From NCBI GenBank assembly GCA_033964015.1, contig CM066913.1, forward strand, positions 18,437,854-18,501,853: a stretch of DNA of 64,000 bases. Direction: 5' to 3'. The notes beneath the pieces were generated by a model. It did no database searches, was not told the DNA's origin, and was given only the letters and a program-made list of their open reading frames with translations. The first letter of the stretch is position 1, and each line of letters begins with the position of its first letter. The stretch is from Scolanthus callimorphus. Its lineage: Eukaryota; Cnidaria; Anthozoa; Actiniaria; Edwardsiidae. Below are positions 30,663 through 42,699 of this stretch, one piece after another. The position numbers were made by a program, and so were the translations under genes.

Positions 30663-33618
30663 AGGCCATGTGCACGATGTTGGTACCCAATTGCGCTACA
30701 CCCGAAAATGAGACGCGACCGTTGCGTTTTTTCCGTTGCGTTTGGACCGTTGCAATTTAGCGTTGCTTTTTGCCGTTAACTGTTAGCGTTGCAATCTAAG
30801 CTTACATTTTAGCGTTGCATTTAGCGTTGCATTTTAGTGCTGCATTTTAGCGTTGCATTTTAGCGTTGCATTTTAGTGTTGCATTTTAGCGTTGTATTTT
30901 AGTGTTGCATTTTAACGTTGCATTTAAATTAGCGTTGCCTTTTGCCGTTGCATTCGAATTAAGCATTGTATTTTTGAATGAGTGTTATCTTGTGTTTTTG
31001 TTGCATTTTATTGTTGTTGTTGCTTGCATAGCGCGTAGGCGTTTTCTTTTTTCAACTGCTTTGATTGACTATAAACTTACTTATCAGATTGTGGTGAATT
31101 CGAAGAATAGAGATCAGTGTCAGAACTTTCGGATGAGAGACTTGTATGTTTCGACGAGCTCAACTTTATTGAAAATACAATAAATTATTTGCAAGAAAGA
31201 TTACACAGCCTCTTTCTTGGACCTGACAAGAAAACGTGAACACGCAAGAAATGTTGGTTGTACTTTCTTTTGTCAGATACATCATTTACGACATCAAAGC
31301 AATACTCAGGTCAATGACAAATGATCAGAGCACTGTTATCTCAGAGTTAGAGGAAATAGATCGTCTTCAAAGGCTCGTGCATTGAGAGTGCACCCAAGAA
31401 ACGGCTTTTTTAGAGCCACCACATTATCAAAAGTGAGGGTCTCATTCTGCTTCATACACAATATAATCCTTTTCTCTATAAACACCATTGTTCAACTGTT
31501 ATGTCTGCTCTTCCATTTTTGAAACAGAAAATTCTGCTGAAGGGTATGAAATGATATTTGTGAAAAAGCGTGTCTCATATTGTTTACAATGTTGTTCTCT
31601 CGGCTATAATTTCATGCGGGCCTGTTTATTGTCAATAATATTGGTTTAAAAAAGGTGAGACACTAAGCTCGGATTTTTGCTTGCCAGAAGAACCGGATGG
31701 TCGGATTTTTCCATTATGTAACCCGGAATAAGCGAGATTTCCAGGAGAAATTTGCGGTCGGATTCAGATTTTTTTTATATTTGGAGCGGTTTCCATTTAA
31801 CGTAGTAATACCAGTCGTAAAGTAATTACCCCAATTCTGAGTAAAACGCGCGTCTCTACCAAATCGCAACGCGTTGCAAAAAAGGCATCGCCCGCCGTTG
31901 CGTTTTAGAGGGCAATATTTTCTGAAAAATCTGTCGGCAACACACGGAAAAAATCGGCCAGACTATACAGTGACGAAAAAAGCCAATGGTACACCAATAC
32001 ACAACTATGAATTGTAGTAATAGCTGATTCTCAAGGGTCCTACTAGCGGCACCCTCCCCTAGGCCGTTGCGTTTTATATAGCTTGAACGACCTCAGCTGT
32101 GCCGTGTTTGCCGGTCTACAGTCTACATAAATAGAGACCTTTACGCTGAGATAACGGCAACGAGGACGACAACGGCAGAGAACAATACACTTGATAACAG
32201 AGCACAAAGAGCGCACGTGCAAATGTAAGAAATGAAATGCATTTCAACCGTTTTCTTCAGAACAGGGACGTGAAACTGCTGTTTTACGTCCTGACTATAA
32301 CTCGAGTGTGGCTACCAATTTTGTCAAAATTTAGTTTGACATGATTGCAGTTGGGTGTCAATTTGCTGCTATCAAAGTTAAAATGCAGTGGTGAATTCCT
32401 AACTGTTGCTGAATATTGAGAAATATTAACAGACGAATAGACGAAGTTCAGTGAAACATCCTCGTCCTCGTTGCCGTCGTTGGTGCGTAAGGTCTCTAAT
32501 CAGGTGAGTTACTGCATTCAATCGCTTTATGCACTCTTACGCGTTTCTGCTCTCTGAGAAGCTTACCTTTTTTCGATTATTTGTTGTTTTTCTTTTCATG
32601 ATATTTCTTTGACCTGCTTTACTGTCCTACTTTTTTTTTATGCCTTGATTCAAGTGAGCATTGTGCATTCGTCTTTTTCATTTTACAAAGGCAATCATAA
32701 AAATGCAACGCTGAAATCTATAAAATGACAAAATGCAACGTTAAAGGCAACGCCAAATAAAAAAACACTCCAAGCAATTGTAACGCGAGAATGCAATGCT
32801 AGAATGCAACGCTTAAAACACAACGCTAAAACAATCGCAATGCGAGAATGCAACTCTAAATGTAATGCTAAACGCAATGCCAAAACAAAAAGCTTAAAAC
32901 GCAACGCTAACATAAAACAATCACAATGCGATAATGCAACGCCAGATTGCAACGCTACGGATACCATTCAAAAACTCAACGCCAAACTCAACGTTAAAAC
33001 GCAACGCAAAACACAAAAAAATTGAGGGGCAAATGGAAATCCGTTCTCACGCTAGTTTTGACATTTTTGTACAGAACTGAAACGTGATCCCAGGATAATA
33101 CGTACAGAATTTGAAACAACAATTAATGTGCACCATATCACCGTGTTTTTTTCCTTTATCTACTTTGCTGAAAAAAGTTCATAGCGGTATGAAATTTTGC
33201 GTACATCAACCGGCAGTATAAAGCTGACATCGTTCTCACGCTACATTTTCACTTTTTTTACATATTAGTATCAAAGGTCCCATCAAACTAACCACTTTGT
33301 GTTAATCTATAGTTCATGTGCATCTCAGGGAGTGGTTCCACTTCTTCTAAACACGAAGCAGGCAGGAAATATTTAACTTTTTAGATTTTTTGTCTAGAAA
33401 TTGTAACGCTGAAATTTTCATTTCTAGGACTAAAAACGCCTAATTTTCTCACTATTTTCTAGATATGCCAAAAAAATTACATAAAATATGCATCAGCAAG
33501 AGAACTATTTGCATGCTGAAAATGGGCCTTTAATATTCAAACTGTGAGGAAATATTAAATATATTATCTCGGCTGGAGGGTTGTTTTGAATTGGGTACCA
33601 ACATCATGCACATGGCCT
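30663..33618. mobile_element. 2.96-kb TIR element with mirrored arrays of a 13-bp GCGTTGCA motif
   Basis: The left end AGGCCATGTGCACGATGTTG then GTACCCAATT is mirrored at the right end as AATTGGGTACCAACATCATG then CACATGGCCT, about 30 bp with one mismatch. Next to the left end (about 30710-30965) are some 18 imperfect copies of TTTTAGCGTTGCA. Next to the right end (about 32698-33015) is a similar array in the reverse orientation (TGCAACGCTAAAA). A few more motifs lie inside (near 31862 and 32061). No transposase or other long open frame is seen, so it is probably a non-autonomous DNA transposon. No clear target duplication was found. Confidence 0.75.
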
Positions 33619-33659
33619 GAAAACATATGAAAACTTGAGGAAATGTAACTTAAACTCTA

Positions 33660-33880
33660 ATTGCATCAATGCCAACTCTCCAGGTTTTCGTGGGAGTCTC
33701 CAAGATTTTACCCTAATGGTCTCCCGGGGAAAAATGGAAACTTTCCATATATTTACGGTTTGTCTCTTTCCATATATTTACAATATTTCTCAGGATTTTC
33801 TCATACAGTTGTTGCATTTGAAACACAATCTCGGCAGGTATGTAATTGTAACGTGTGAATCGGCCCTAAAAAGTGTTTCA
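33660..33880. repeat. Diverged interspersed repeat, related to 38755-38925
   Basis: Both copies share, in order, CCAACTCTCC, a TTTACCC/CTCCTGGG block, GAAACTTTCCATATA, a second CTC(A/C)GG block, GATTTTCTCA and CAGTTGTATTT-like sequence. No coding potential was seen. Confidence 0.45.
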
Positions 33881-34225
33881 TGGCAAGGCGTTTTTTTGTA
33901 AATTTATCCCCCTCCCCATTGCCTGTAAGAAGCGGACACAGTATCCTTTATAGAAGAACCTAGCCTGAGTACCTTTGGGAATAACATATTATCAAGACCC
34001 ATACTAATTTACTCACAACAGGTTGTGCACGTGCACTAAGCGCTGAAGGACATGAACTTCTTGTGGTGCGACCTGCAAGCCAAGAAACCACCCTAAAACG
34101 CAACAGAAATTGGCCAGCGTAATTTCAGTTATACAAGAAGAAAAAAAATAAACCTATTCTTACAAAAAAGTTTTAAAAAAGGCATGAAAGAAAATAGAAT
34201 TTTAGTTTTCTGCAGAGCTTTTTAC

Positions 34226-34245
34226 CTTCGCATGGAAGCCGCCAT
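34226..34245 (-). CDS. MRPL55: Probable first coding exon of the L55 gene
   Basis: On the minus strand CCAAGATGGCGGCTTCCATG CGAAG is followed by the donor GTAAAAAG. It encodes MAASMR and the start codon sits inside an AAGATGGCGGC (YY1-like) element, common at start sites of housekeeping genes. MRPL55 proteins also begin MAA. The link to 29467-29742 is inferred from orientation and position; about 4.2 kb of intron would contain the SINE and the 2.96-kb element. It could instead belong to another minus-strand transcript. Confidence 0.4.
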
Positions 34246-34568
34246 CTTGGATTCCTTTAGAGAAACCTCTGGCATTGACTGCGGGCGCGTGTTGTCATCG
34301 ATTTGTCTCGTGACTGTAAAACACCAACATGTGAGAAGCGTTGTGCGCGCGTTATCGAGACAAAAAATCTAATAATTTGTCTGATCTCCAGTCTTGGTGG
34401 TATCTCGTGTTCATCATACCTTCTTCTAAATCCAGAGTAGATGAATCTCCAGATAAATGTTTATTGAGGACGGAAATTTATGGGAAAAGCAGTTACTATC
34501 GCTGACAGTGTGACAGGCCGGCCCATACTGTACAATTTTGAACAGTTTATAAAGATAGACAAGCTATT
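34246..34568. promoter_or_regulatory. Probable bidirectional promoter between L55 (minus) and cystinosin (plus)
   Basis: The two start codons face away from each other, 323 bp apart. The minus-strand start lies in a YY1-like AAGATGGCGGC, and a CG-rich stretch (GCGGGCGCGTG, TGCGCGCGTTATCGAG) follows at 34280-34365. No TATA box is evident. The element is inferred from position and motifs. Confidence 0.5.
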
Positions 34569-37500
34569 ATGGCAGTACCTTGGATTATTTCCATGTACAT
34601 TGTTTTTCATTCTATGTCTGTTCAAGGTAAGTTGTGAGGATTATGGTTTTCATCCTTCTCATATTTTGAACCAACATAAATGTCCAGCGAACGTACCATG
34701 CCAGTTTTCATGAGTTTTCGTCACGTACGTCCGGTCCGAGAATCCCGATTACACATACTATGTTTTGCGTGCTTTGCAGGAGAGCTAGTTGATCTCGAAA
34801 GCAATACTGACGAACTTCATTTCCAAGTGAACCACAATGAGTCTTTTAAAGTTTACTTGAGGTAAATGTAAACATTTATCTAGACTGGAAAGATGCCGTT
34901 GCTCCCGGCTTCCGGTCAGTTCAATACAATAACATTTTCCTTTTATTTCTTGTAGTAAATCTCTCCAAGGCCTAGAAGGGATTGTAAACTTTACTATTGA
35001 CAAGCCTTCAATAGCTGCCATTCAAGGAAATGTAAGAATCAAACATACAAAGCAATGTAACACCTTTAGAACTGTTGGATTTCATATTGAACACCCGTAC
35101 CTCGTCTGGAATTTCCAGTGAAAAATAAACAGCATGTGGAAGGTTTGATTTTTCCTGCAATAATACAAAAGATCTGTTCTGCAAAACAGCATAAAAGAAT
35201 TTTTTTTTATATTTAGGTGCATGTTTCATCTACAGCAACCAAGGCACACCCACTACACATTTCTGTCCATGGGCGGAGTGTTGGCAAGGCAACAATAACT
35301 GTTAAAGGCAATGTCACTGTTGTTAATGACAGTGATGTTACTATAGAGTAAGTAGACCTCTGCATTGTCTTTTGTCAGTTGTGCCAGTCAACTGCCTCTC
35401 ATTTCTCCTAATCACAAGAATTCAAAGGCCATAACAGGACATTAGAGGCTCGCAAAGATAATTGTGGCTACAAAAGTTATGACCCTGAGTTTTGCATTTC
35501 GAGTCACTAAATCAAGACAAGGGCCTGTAGGTCTTCCTGAGAAGTCTCAAAGGGCACAGCATTAGCTTGTCTGCAACCAACATAATTATATTTTATTATT
35601 TCAGTGGCAGCCATGTTAGTGTCAGTGTGAGAGTTGTCTACTATTACCCACTGATTGTTATCAATGCTGTGATTGGATGGATCTACTTTGTGGCTTGGTC
35701 AGTCTCATTTTATCCCCAGGTATGTCAAGCATATTGTCCATCCCACACACCTGGTGAGGATATTCACTGTTTTGCGTCATGTGCGAGTTTTGGTGTCAAT
35801 CACAAATATTTCTAGGCAATATTGACAATAAAACAACAGTATACTATTACCCCAGGGGGGTACTTGGATATAAAAATGACAGGGGGGGGTCCGACGGAGC
35901 TTCACATTTCATACCCCCAAAAATACCTGAGCCATGAATTTGATACCCAAAAAAAATACCTGCTCCCAAAATGTACCCTGCGAGCAGTGATTTCCTCCTC
36001 TCTTAGACCGGCGGCTAGCGAGGGAGAGAAACCACTGTGAGCGACCGTTTAGCGCCGTCCTCAAACTTGGATGAATAAATTAACTCAAAAGCAGTAAAAC
36101 CGGTTTTAATCCCGTTTGACACTGGTACGTGTTGACATATTTAATCAACAGTTGAAACCGCCATGAATCCAAAGAAGCCATGAAAAAGCAAACTCGCACA
36201 GAAATAAAACTTCAAACACGGCATAATACATTTCTGCAAGCAATAGTAATCTTAACTGTATGTTTGGAGGAAATTCTAACACTGAGATGGAAAACTGGCT
36301 GAAAATCTAGCTGGAAGTTGTCACGCGAAAGGTCAAGTCCCATGTGTTAAGTCCATTAGCGCCAGATGTGACGCCAGATGTGACGCCAGATGTGACTTGC
36401 GTTACTCGATGGAAAACCAAACGGTCGCTCGCAGTGGTTTCTCTCCCTCGCTAGCCGCCGGCCTAAGAGAGGAGGAAATCACTGCTCCAAGGGTACCCAA
36501 AATGCGATACCCAAAAAAATACCCAACTTTTTTTTAGCCTAAAACGATACCAGCATACACTGATGCCCATCCTATTATGTTTCCCAGAAACAACTTCAGC
36601 TTAGGTAAAAGTAGTATCTTGATCATCAACTTAATGTAGCCTGTCAAACCAAACCCCCAAAAATACCAGCAGATTTTTCAACCCCCAAGAAAATACCTGG
36701 TAAAATTTTCAACCCAAAAAAATACTTTTACTACAAATTTCATACCCAAAAAATACGTCGGACCCCCCCCCCCCCCCCCCCCCCCCAACAGAATTATAGA
36801 AAATAAATCTTATTCAATTGTATTTCAGGTGATCCTTAACTGGCAAAGAAAAAGGTAAATTTTATCCAATAGGAATTCTACACGCTAGTACGTTTTTATC
36901 TGGATCATACAATCCAAACAAAGACATACATTTTTTATCATGTTTTTATTTAATTTGTTATTTCTAAATTTCCAGTGTTGTTGGTCTCAACTTTGACTTT
37001 GTAGCCTATAACCTGCTAGGGTTTGTAGCATATGGGTTATTCAACATTGGGATGTTCTGGATTCCATTAGTTCAGGTAAGTTCCTACGAGCACAAAACAT
37101 AATAAATAATATTAGTGTCACACAATGGCGCAATATGAAAACACAATTAATGAAGCTGTGCATAACTGCATTATAAAGAGGTAAAGAGAATAGAGGCATG
37201 CACATAGTGTGTTATGACCAAAACGCAGGAGATTAATATTAGTTTGGGCATGGAGTTATTATTTATTATTAGTTATTATTACTCCATGGTTTGGGTTATT
37301 CTGCTAATTATTTTATTTAAATGAATTTGTTACCTTTAAGGACCAATACAGAGCCAAACACCCTGGCGGGATTAATCCTGTTCAGCCTAATGATGTATTC
37401 TTTACCATACATGCTGTAGTGCTGACAATAGTGGTCATCATACAAATTTGTATTTATGAGGTAATAATAATAATAATCTTTATTTAGACATGATGAATAA

Positions 37501-40173
37501 AATTAAAGCGGTGCCGCTTGTGGGGTCGTGCATAACAATCAAACACTTATGTTAGAGGTCAAGAGGAAAGGCACTGACAGATCAATGGTGTAAGCAAATC
37601 TCCCCAACTTAGGGAAGGGGGTCTTAAAACGGGTGACATAGCTCTCCTTTTTGATGGTAAATGCCTAGTAATTATTACTTAATATAGAGCGATTTTCATA
37701 TGACTGTAGTGAAACCAATCGCAAAGTAATTACACCAACTCTGAATAAAACCTATAGGAGTAATTACAAAGTAATTACCAATTACTCACAACAGTCATCT
37801 GAAATCCTCTCTATTACTAAAATGTGTGGATCCAGAAAATATTCATCCCCCCACCCCCACAGAAGGGTGTTAAAAAGTGACCCCCCCCCTGGAATTTCCA
37901 ATCCCTTCCTTGGGGGTGGGATGGTTATTTTCTGGAACCACACAATATTACCTTTGGTTATGGTTAACCCCATTGATACTCTTCTTTTTTTTATGGTCTT
38001 TTCAATTGACCATTCCAACTATAAACATGCACAAACATTTAAGTTAAAAATGCCTTTGACATTATTATTATTTTTTTCTTTCTCTTAGTTATATGATTGT
38101 TATTTTATACCTTCACGTCATGGTTATGCCTTTGTGAAGTATAGTATTAAACGTAAATGACATGTAACACAACTACCAGGATGCAGCCTGTGCATTCTTT
38201 ACACTTTGTTCCCCAAATGGCACTCATTTAACAACATGCAGCATGTGCATGCATTATAGCTGGAATCATCCTTTGATATGTTATTTAGACACCTCTGAAT
38301 GTTTTCTTTCTCAGCGCGGGGATCAGAAAGTTTCAAAAGTGTGCATGGTTATCAGTGGTGGATGTCTAGTATTCGCCATTACAGCACTCATAGTCACTTG
38401 TTTCCATGAAGTCACATGGCTGACATATCTCTATTACTTCTCATATATCAAGATAGGAGTGACACTTATCAAATATATGCCACAGGTACAGTTGAATAGT
38501 CTGTGTTGATTGCACAGAAGTATAAGGAATGTAAAGACAAGGAGAAAGCTCAACTGGCATGATTGATGGTTGTCTGCTCACCTAATATAATATTCGATTA
38601 ACTCTTCTAAATATATTATATGGTGGTCAGACAAAATGATACCAACCCAAAGGGATAGCAAACAGGGTGTGGTCCATATCCCTAAGAGGTAGCAAATAAG
38701 GCACACAAAGTTTAATCTGTCATAGGCTACCATTAATAGCATGAGACCATACAATATGTACCAACTCTCCCAGATTTTGCAGGAGGCTCCTGTTTTTTGC
38801 ACTTAGTCTCCTGGGCAAAATTTGAAACTTTCCATATAATGTTTAAACTGTATATCTCCTGGGGGTAAATTTCTTGTGATTTTCTCAACCAGTTGTATTT
38901 TAAGGGTTAGCAGATGACTCCTTGGGTATCCAACAATTCCCTAAAAGATTACCCTTGAGCGAACATTTTAGGGGGAGTCACTTTGTTCAGCAGAGCTTGT
39001 GATAGTTTAGACATGATGTCTTGTATGTTTTTGTTGGACAGGCTTACATGAACTTCACACGTAAGAGCACAGTTGGTTGGAGTATAGGAAATGTTATTTT
39101 GGACTTCACTGGAGGTTCATTTAGCATCCTACAGATGTTCCTGTTGGCTTACAATAATGGTATGATCTATTTTAGGATTAGGAATGTGTGATTTCAGAAA
39201 ATACCACCCCCCCCCCCCCAAAAAAAAAATAATAATTCCCCCCTCCTCCACCCCTCTGGAATTTACAAAGGAAAAGGAAACTACAGTATTTGTATGGAAG
39301 AAATCAGGTGAATTGAGTCCACCAATTTCCAAACCCTTCTGTGGGGGAGGGATGGATATTTTCCAGGACCAGGCACAATTAGATATTTGGAATATTTTTG
39401 GTCCTGACCAATGTAACTGTGCACCAGTCTCTACTTTGGGTTAAAAATCATTAAATTATTCGAGAGCACCTTTTTAGCCAATTCATCATACAAGTACACT
39501 ATGTGAGTGATAAGGAGCCAAATCACATGGGTGGGCTAGAGTACACTTGTTTAGCCAAATGTAGAGACTTGGGCTTGCTGTCTTTGAACAATGGGTTTTG
39601 ATGTAAGACAAATTCGTAAGACAAATACATGTAATCTTTAAGTTTTTATTGGATTTTTAAAATATTGTAAACTTTTATTGGTAACATGATTAAGTATTTG
39701 ATCAGACTTTCAACAACCATTGCTTTTATTAGGTATTGCTTGTTTAAATACATTACAATATAATTTATAAATAAATTTACAATAATATTCTGTAATTCCC
39801 CCAAAAAATCCATACCCCTACCAGAGGGAATGCACTTTAAGACCCTCCTTTAATGCAAGTGGCCGTCTGGCCGATAAAAGTAGTTATTTTGCAAGCACAG
39901 TTTATGAAAGTTAAACTTAAACATTTTTATGTTTTTTTTACAGATGACTGGAAGTCAATCTTTGGAGATTTTACAAAGTTTGGTTTAGGAGCTATATCAA
40001 TATTATTTGACATCCTGTTCATTGTTCAACATTACATATTGTATAGAGGTAGCAAAGATGGATATGAACAGATAGATGGACGACAAGAAACGTATCTTAA
40101 TGATGAGAGCTTAGCAAGACCTGTTGAATACTCCTCTGAACCAATAAAAGGAAGGAAGCCATTGAAAGTTTGA
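34569..40173 (+). CDS. CTNS: Cystinosin, lysosomal H+/cystine symporter
   Basis: Eleven exons join in phase: 34569-34626, 34780-34861, 34956-35031, 35217-35347, 35605-35719, 36829-36854, 36976-37075, 37341-37460, 38315-38485, 39042-39159 and 39944-40173 (408 aa; human is 367). Exon 1 encodes a signal peptide ([19 protein letters not shown]). Exons 2-4 encode a luminal domain with N-glycosylation sites. The rest encodes seven membrane segments with two PQ-loops: [20 protein letters not shown] and [54 protein letters not shown] and [13 protein letters not shown] are all hallmark stretches. GYEQI near the C-terminus matches the GYDQL lysosome-sorting motif, but about 30 extra residues follow it. 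The protein exports cystine from lysosomes. A possible ATTAAA lies near 40271. Confidence 0.95.
35881..36786. mobile_element. Nested foldback elements in a cystinosin intron
   Basis: The outer element has AGGGGGGGGTCCGACG on the left and CGTCGGACC then a 24-base C run on the right, with ATACCCAAAAAAATACC-type sequence inside both arms. Inserted in it is a second element at 35982-36487, whose arms start GAGCAGTGATTTCCTCCTCT and mirror AGAGGAGGAAATCACTGCTC, continuing through GGCGGCTAGCGAGGGAGAGA. No gene is present. Confidence 0.7.
37687..37805. mobile_element. Short MITE related to the AGAGCGGATTTCAG family
   Basis: AGAGCGATTTTCATATGACT at the left is mirrored by AGTCATCTGAAATCCTCTCT at the right, and the interior has two facing GTAATTAC(A/C)AA blocks. 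It is about 119 bp, in a cystinosin intron. Confidence 0.65.
37819..37948. mobile_element. G/C-run MITE family, copy 1
   Basis: Left AATGTGTGGATCCAGAAAAT then ATTCATCCCCCCACC; right GGGGGTGGGATGGTTATTTT then CTGGAACCACACAAT. The centre has AGAAGGGTGTTAAAAAGTGA and GGAATTTCCAATCCCTTCC. Copies occur at 39180-39390, 42073-42272 and 45288-45362. Confidence 0.7.
39180..39390. mobile_element. G/C-run MITE family, copy 2
   Basis: TTCAGAAAATACC is followed by a C run and an A run, then CTCCACCCCTCTGGAATTTA, CAGTATTTGTATGGAAGAAA and GGGGGAGGGATGGATATTTT. The internal CAGTATTTGTATGGAA block is shared with the 42073-42272 copy. It lies in the last cystinosin intron. Confidence 0.65.
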
Positions 40174-40480
40174 AATGAATGTGACCTAGCACACTCTGAC
40201 CTAGCACACTCTGACCCCTTCCAAGAGGGTACAAATTCTATGGTACTTGTTTTTAGGTCTAATTTGTTAATTAAAGTATACATGTAAATTAATGTATTAT
40301 TTTTGATAATTCTTTAACAAATTTGCAAATAGACAAATTAGTTTCATCCTTGGGGACCAAGGGAGTTAAAGCTCACAATAGCCAGTTGTGCAATTCTGGG
40401 CTCATTGTAAGAACTCTTACAGCTATATAAAGAGTTAATACATAAAAGCTTTATGTTAATGTTTAATTTAACTCTTATTA

Positions 40481-40727
40481 CAGCCGATTGCATTTGACTG
40501 TTTACCCAAACAGTTTGCACGTTACATTTGAACGTTTGAAAGTTGCGTTGTGAGAGAAAAAGTGAGACTTTTCTAAGGGCAACCACCATGTTTATTTTCA
40601 CTGACCAATCAGAGAAGACGCAGAACTCTTTGGTTCTCCATAGAGACGCCTCGTTCCATCCTAGAAACGCAACGTTCAAATGTAACGTGCGAACTGTTAG
40701 GGTTAAACAGTCAAACGCAATCGGCTG
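40481..40727. mobile_element. MITE of 247 bp with TA target duplication
   Basis: The left end CAGCCGATTGCATTTGACTG mirrors the right end CAGTCAAACGCAATCGGCTG. The arms extend through GCACGTTACATTTGAACGTT. TA flanks both ends (40479-40480 and 40728-40729), the target duplication of Tc1/mariner-type elements. It lies just downstream of cystinosin. Confidence 0.8.
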
Positions 40728-40962
40728 TATAACAAGATTATGTCAAATAAATAGGTTGTTCTATATCAATATGTACAGTAACAAAGGAATATGTGAATTT
40801 TTCCTTGAAAAATGAACTTGCACCTGAACTTAACTGATAAAGAACTGGCTTAAAGATTATCTGCAGGCTGATAATCAATATTAGGAAATATGCTCATTAT
40901 TCATTTCCTTGGCACAAGAGATGATAATATATTATTCATATGAACCCCACTTCTGTAGTTTT

Positions 40963-41741
40963 AGTCCAGTCATTTTGTGAAATGACCTAGCATTAATTGC
41001 AACAGAAAGTTTCTCAGGGGTTTTAGGGCCATAAAGTAAGCCTAACAAACATACTGAAAGACCTAAAAAATCCATGGGGGGAACATCTCAAAATTCAAGT
41101 TTGAAAATACGGCACAATTTTCTTTTGTTCGCGGCCATCTTGCCCTTTGTTATTAATGAGTTTTGCCGCACTTAAGTTTAGCGAAGCTTTTGATTTTCTC
41201 TATACTGTACAGTATTTCCAGCTAAGTGTTTAAATTTTTAGCTGTTTAAAATGGACTCATTCGTGTTATATATACTTTGTTAGGTATGTTATTTTTGTAA
41301 ACTACACTTTGACTAAGAGAATTTTCCCATGTCATAATTCCAATACAGTGCCTGACTAGGAATCTTGAAACATGTTTCCATACACAAATCAATAATTCTT
41401 AGTAATGGATTCGGTTGTCAAACATCAATAGACTCTATACAAGGGGTCATTTCTATGTAAAGGAAAGCGCTAGAATATTGACCTGTTACGCGTTTCAGTC
41501 TATAACTAGATTTATCAGCGTAGAGCACCAAGTGCCGCAAAACTCATTAATAACAAAAGCCAAAATGGCCGCCAACAAAAGAAAATAAAGCCTCCTAAAT
41601 TTAAGTACTTTCCCCTTCTATGATTTTTTAGGACTTTTGATATGTTTTCGAGGGTTACTTTCTGGCCCTAAAACCGTTGAGAAACTTTCTGTTGCAATTA
41701 GTGCTAGGTTGGCCCTGATTTTTTCATAGAATGACTGGACT
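40963..41741. mobile_element. Foldback element of about 780 bp, AGTCCAG family
   Basis: The left arm (AGTCCAGTCATTTTGTGAAA, GCATTAATTGCAACAGAAAG, TTTCTCAGGGGTTTTAGGGC, TTATTAATGAGTTTTGCCGC) is mirrored in the right arm, ending with AGAATGACTGGACT. The arms are about 220-240 bp. The ends resemble those of the 3.1-kb element at 59008-62131 (AGTCCAGGCATT, GACCTGGAACTAATTCC). No open frame of note was seen. Confidence 0.7.
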
Positions 41742-42072
41742 ATTGTGGTACAGCTTCAGTATTGTATTTAATGTTTACAACATGAGCAGCCGTGTTGTAT
41801 CAGATTGAGAACATGAGCCACAGGTGAGTGATGTAGATCTGATACAACATGGATGCGAATGTTGTAAACTACTTAAAAAATTTTGAGAAGACATTCATCG
41901 CTTCTAGTTTCCTCTGTTTTAAAAAACTTGTAAATTTGGCAGAGAAACTTCAAGATATGTTTCATGAAAGTTGCTATGCAGTAACAGGTTTACAGTGCGA
42001 CGGTCCTGTGATTCTTATTGTGTTTCTATTGTGTTGTTCTTATTAAGTATTCAAGTTTTTTTTAAAATAAAT

Positions 42073-42272
42073 AATGTGTGGTTCCAAAAAATATCCATAC
42101 CCCCCCAACGGAAGGGTGTTGAAAAGTGACCCCCCCACCCCTCTGGAATTTCCGAAGAAAAATACAGTATTTGTATGGAACAGATCAGGTAAATTGATGC
42201 CCCTGCCCCTCCGGAATTTCCAATCCCTTCCGTAGGGGGGGCATGGATAATTTCTGGAAACACACAATCAAT
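42073..42272. mobile_element. G/C-run MITE family, copy 3
   Basis: Left TGTGTGGTTCCAAAAAATAT then CCATACCCCCCCAACGGAAG; right CTTCCGTAGGGGGGGCATGG then ATAATTTCTGGAAACACACA. The ends are about 40-bp inverted repeats. The interior contains CAGTATTTGTATGGAACAGA. Confidence 0.75.
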
Positions 42273-42471
42273 AATATGAGCAAATGAGGGTTCAATTTGT
42301 TTCAGCACGTCACTGCTACACTGTAGCATTGATTTGCATCAGGGCTGACAGAGTATGTTAGTCCTGTTGTCTGAATCTTCCAAATTTTGAGGTATGACCT
42401 CTAGTGCAAAAGGCCTATCATTTAAAAATGTTAATGTTGCTATGGTGGCAAGTAGGATTTTTATCAATACA

Positions 42472-42699
42472 GCACATTTTCAGATGAGTGTCGACAACTA
42501 TGCCAATTATAAACAATTTTTTTTATAAACGAAACTATAATTATAAACAAATTAGTCAATAAAGTACATATGAATTGTTTTGTTGTGACACAAGATTGTT
42601 TGCATTCTGACTGACTGACTAAAGTAAACAAATTCTGACACCTCCACATGTAACAAGGGCAAGTCTGATTCAATTTCAACAATCATCTGAAATCTGCTC
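42472..42699. mobile_element. MITE of the AGAGCGGATTTCAG family, diverged
   Basis: Left TTTTCAGATGAGTGTCGACA and right CAATCATCTGAAATCTGCTC are inverted. The interior has a long AT-rich palindromic stretch and CTGACTGACTAAAGTAAAC. The remainder of 40174-43132 holds only repeats and short shadow frames. Confidence 0.55.
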
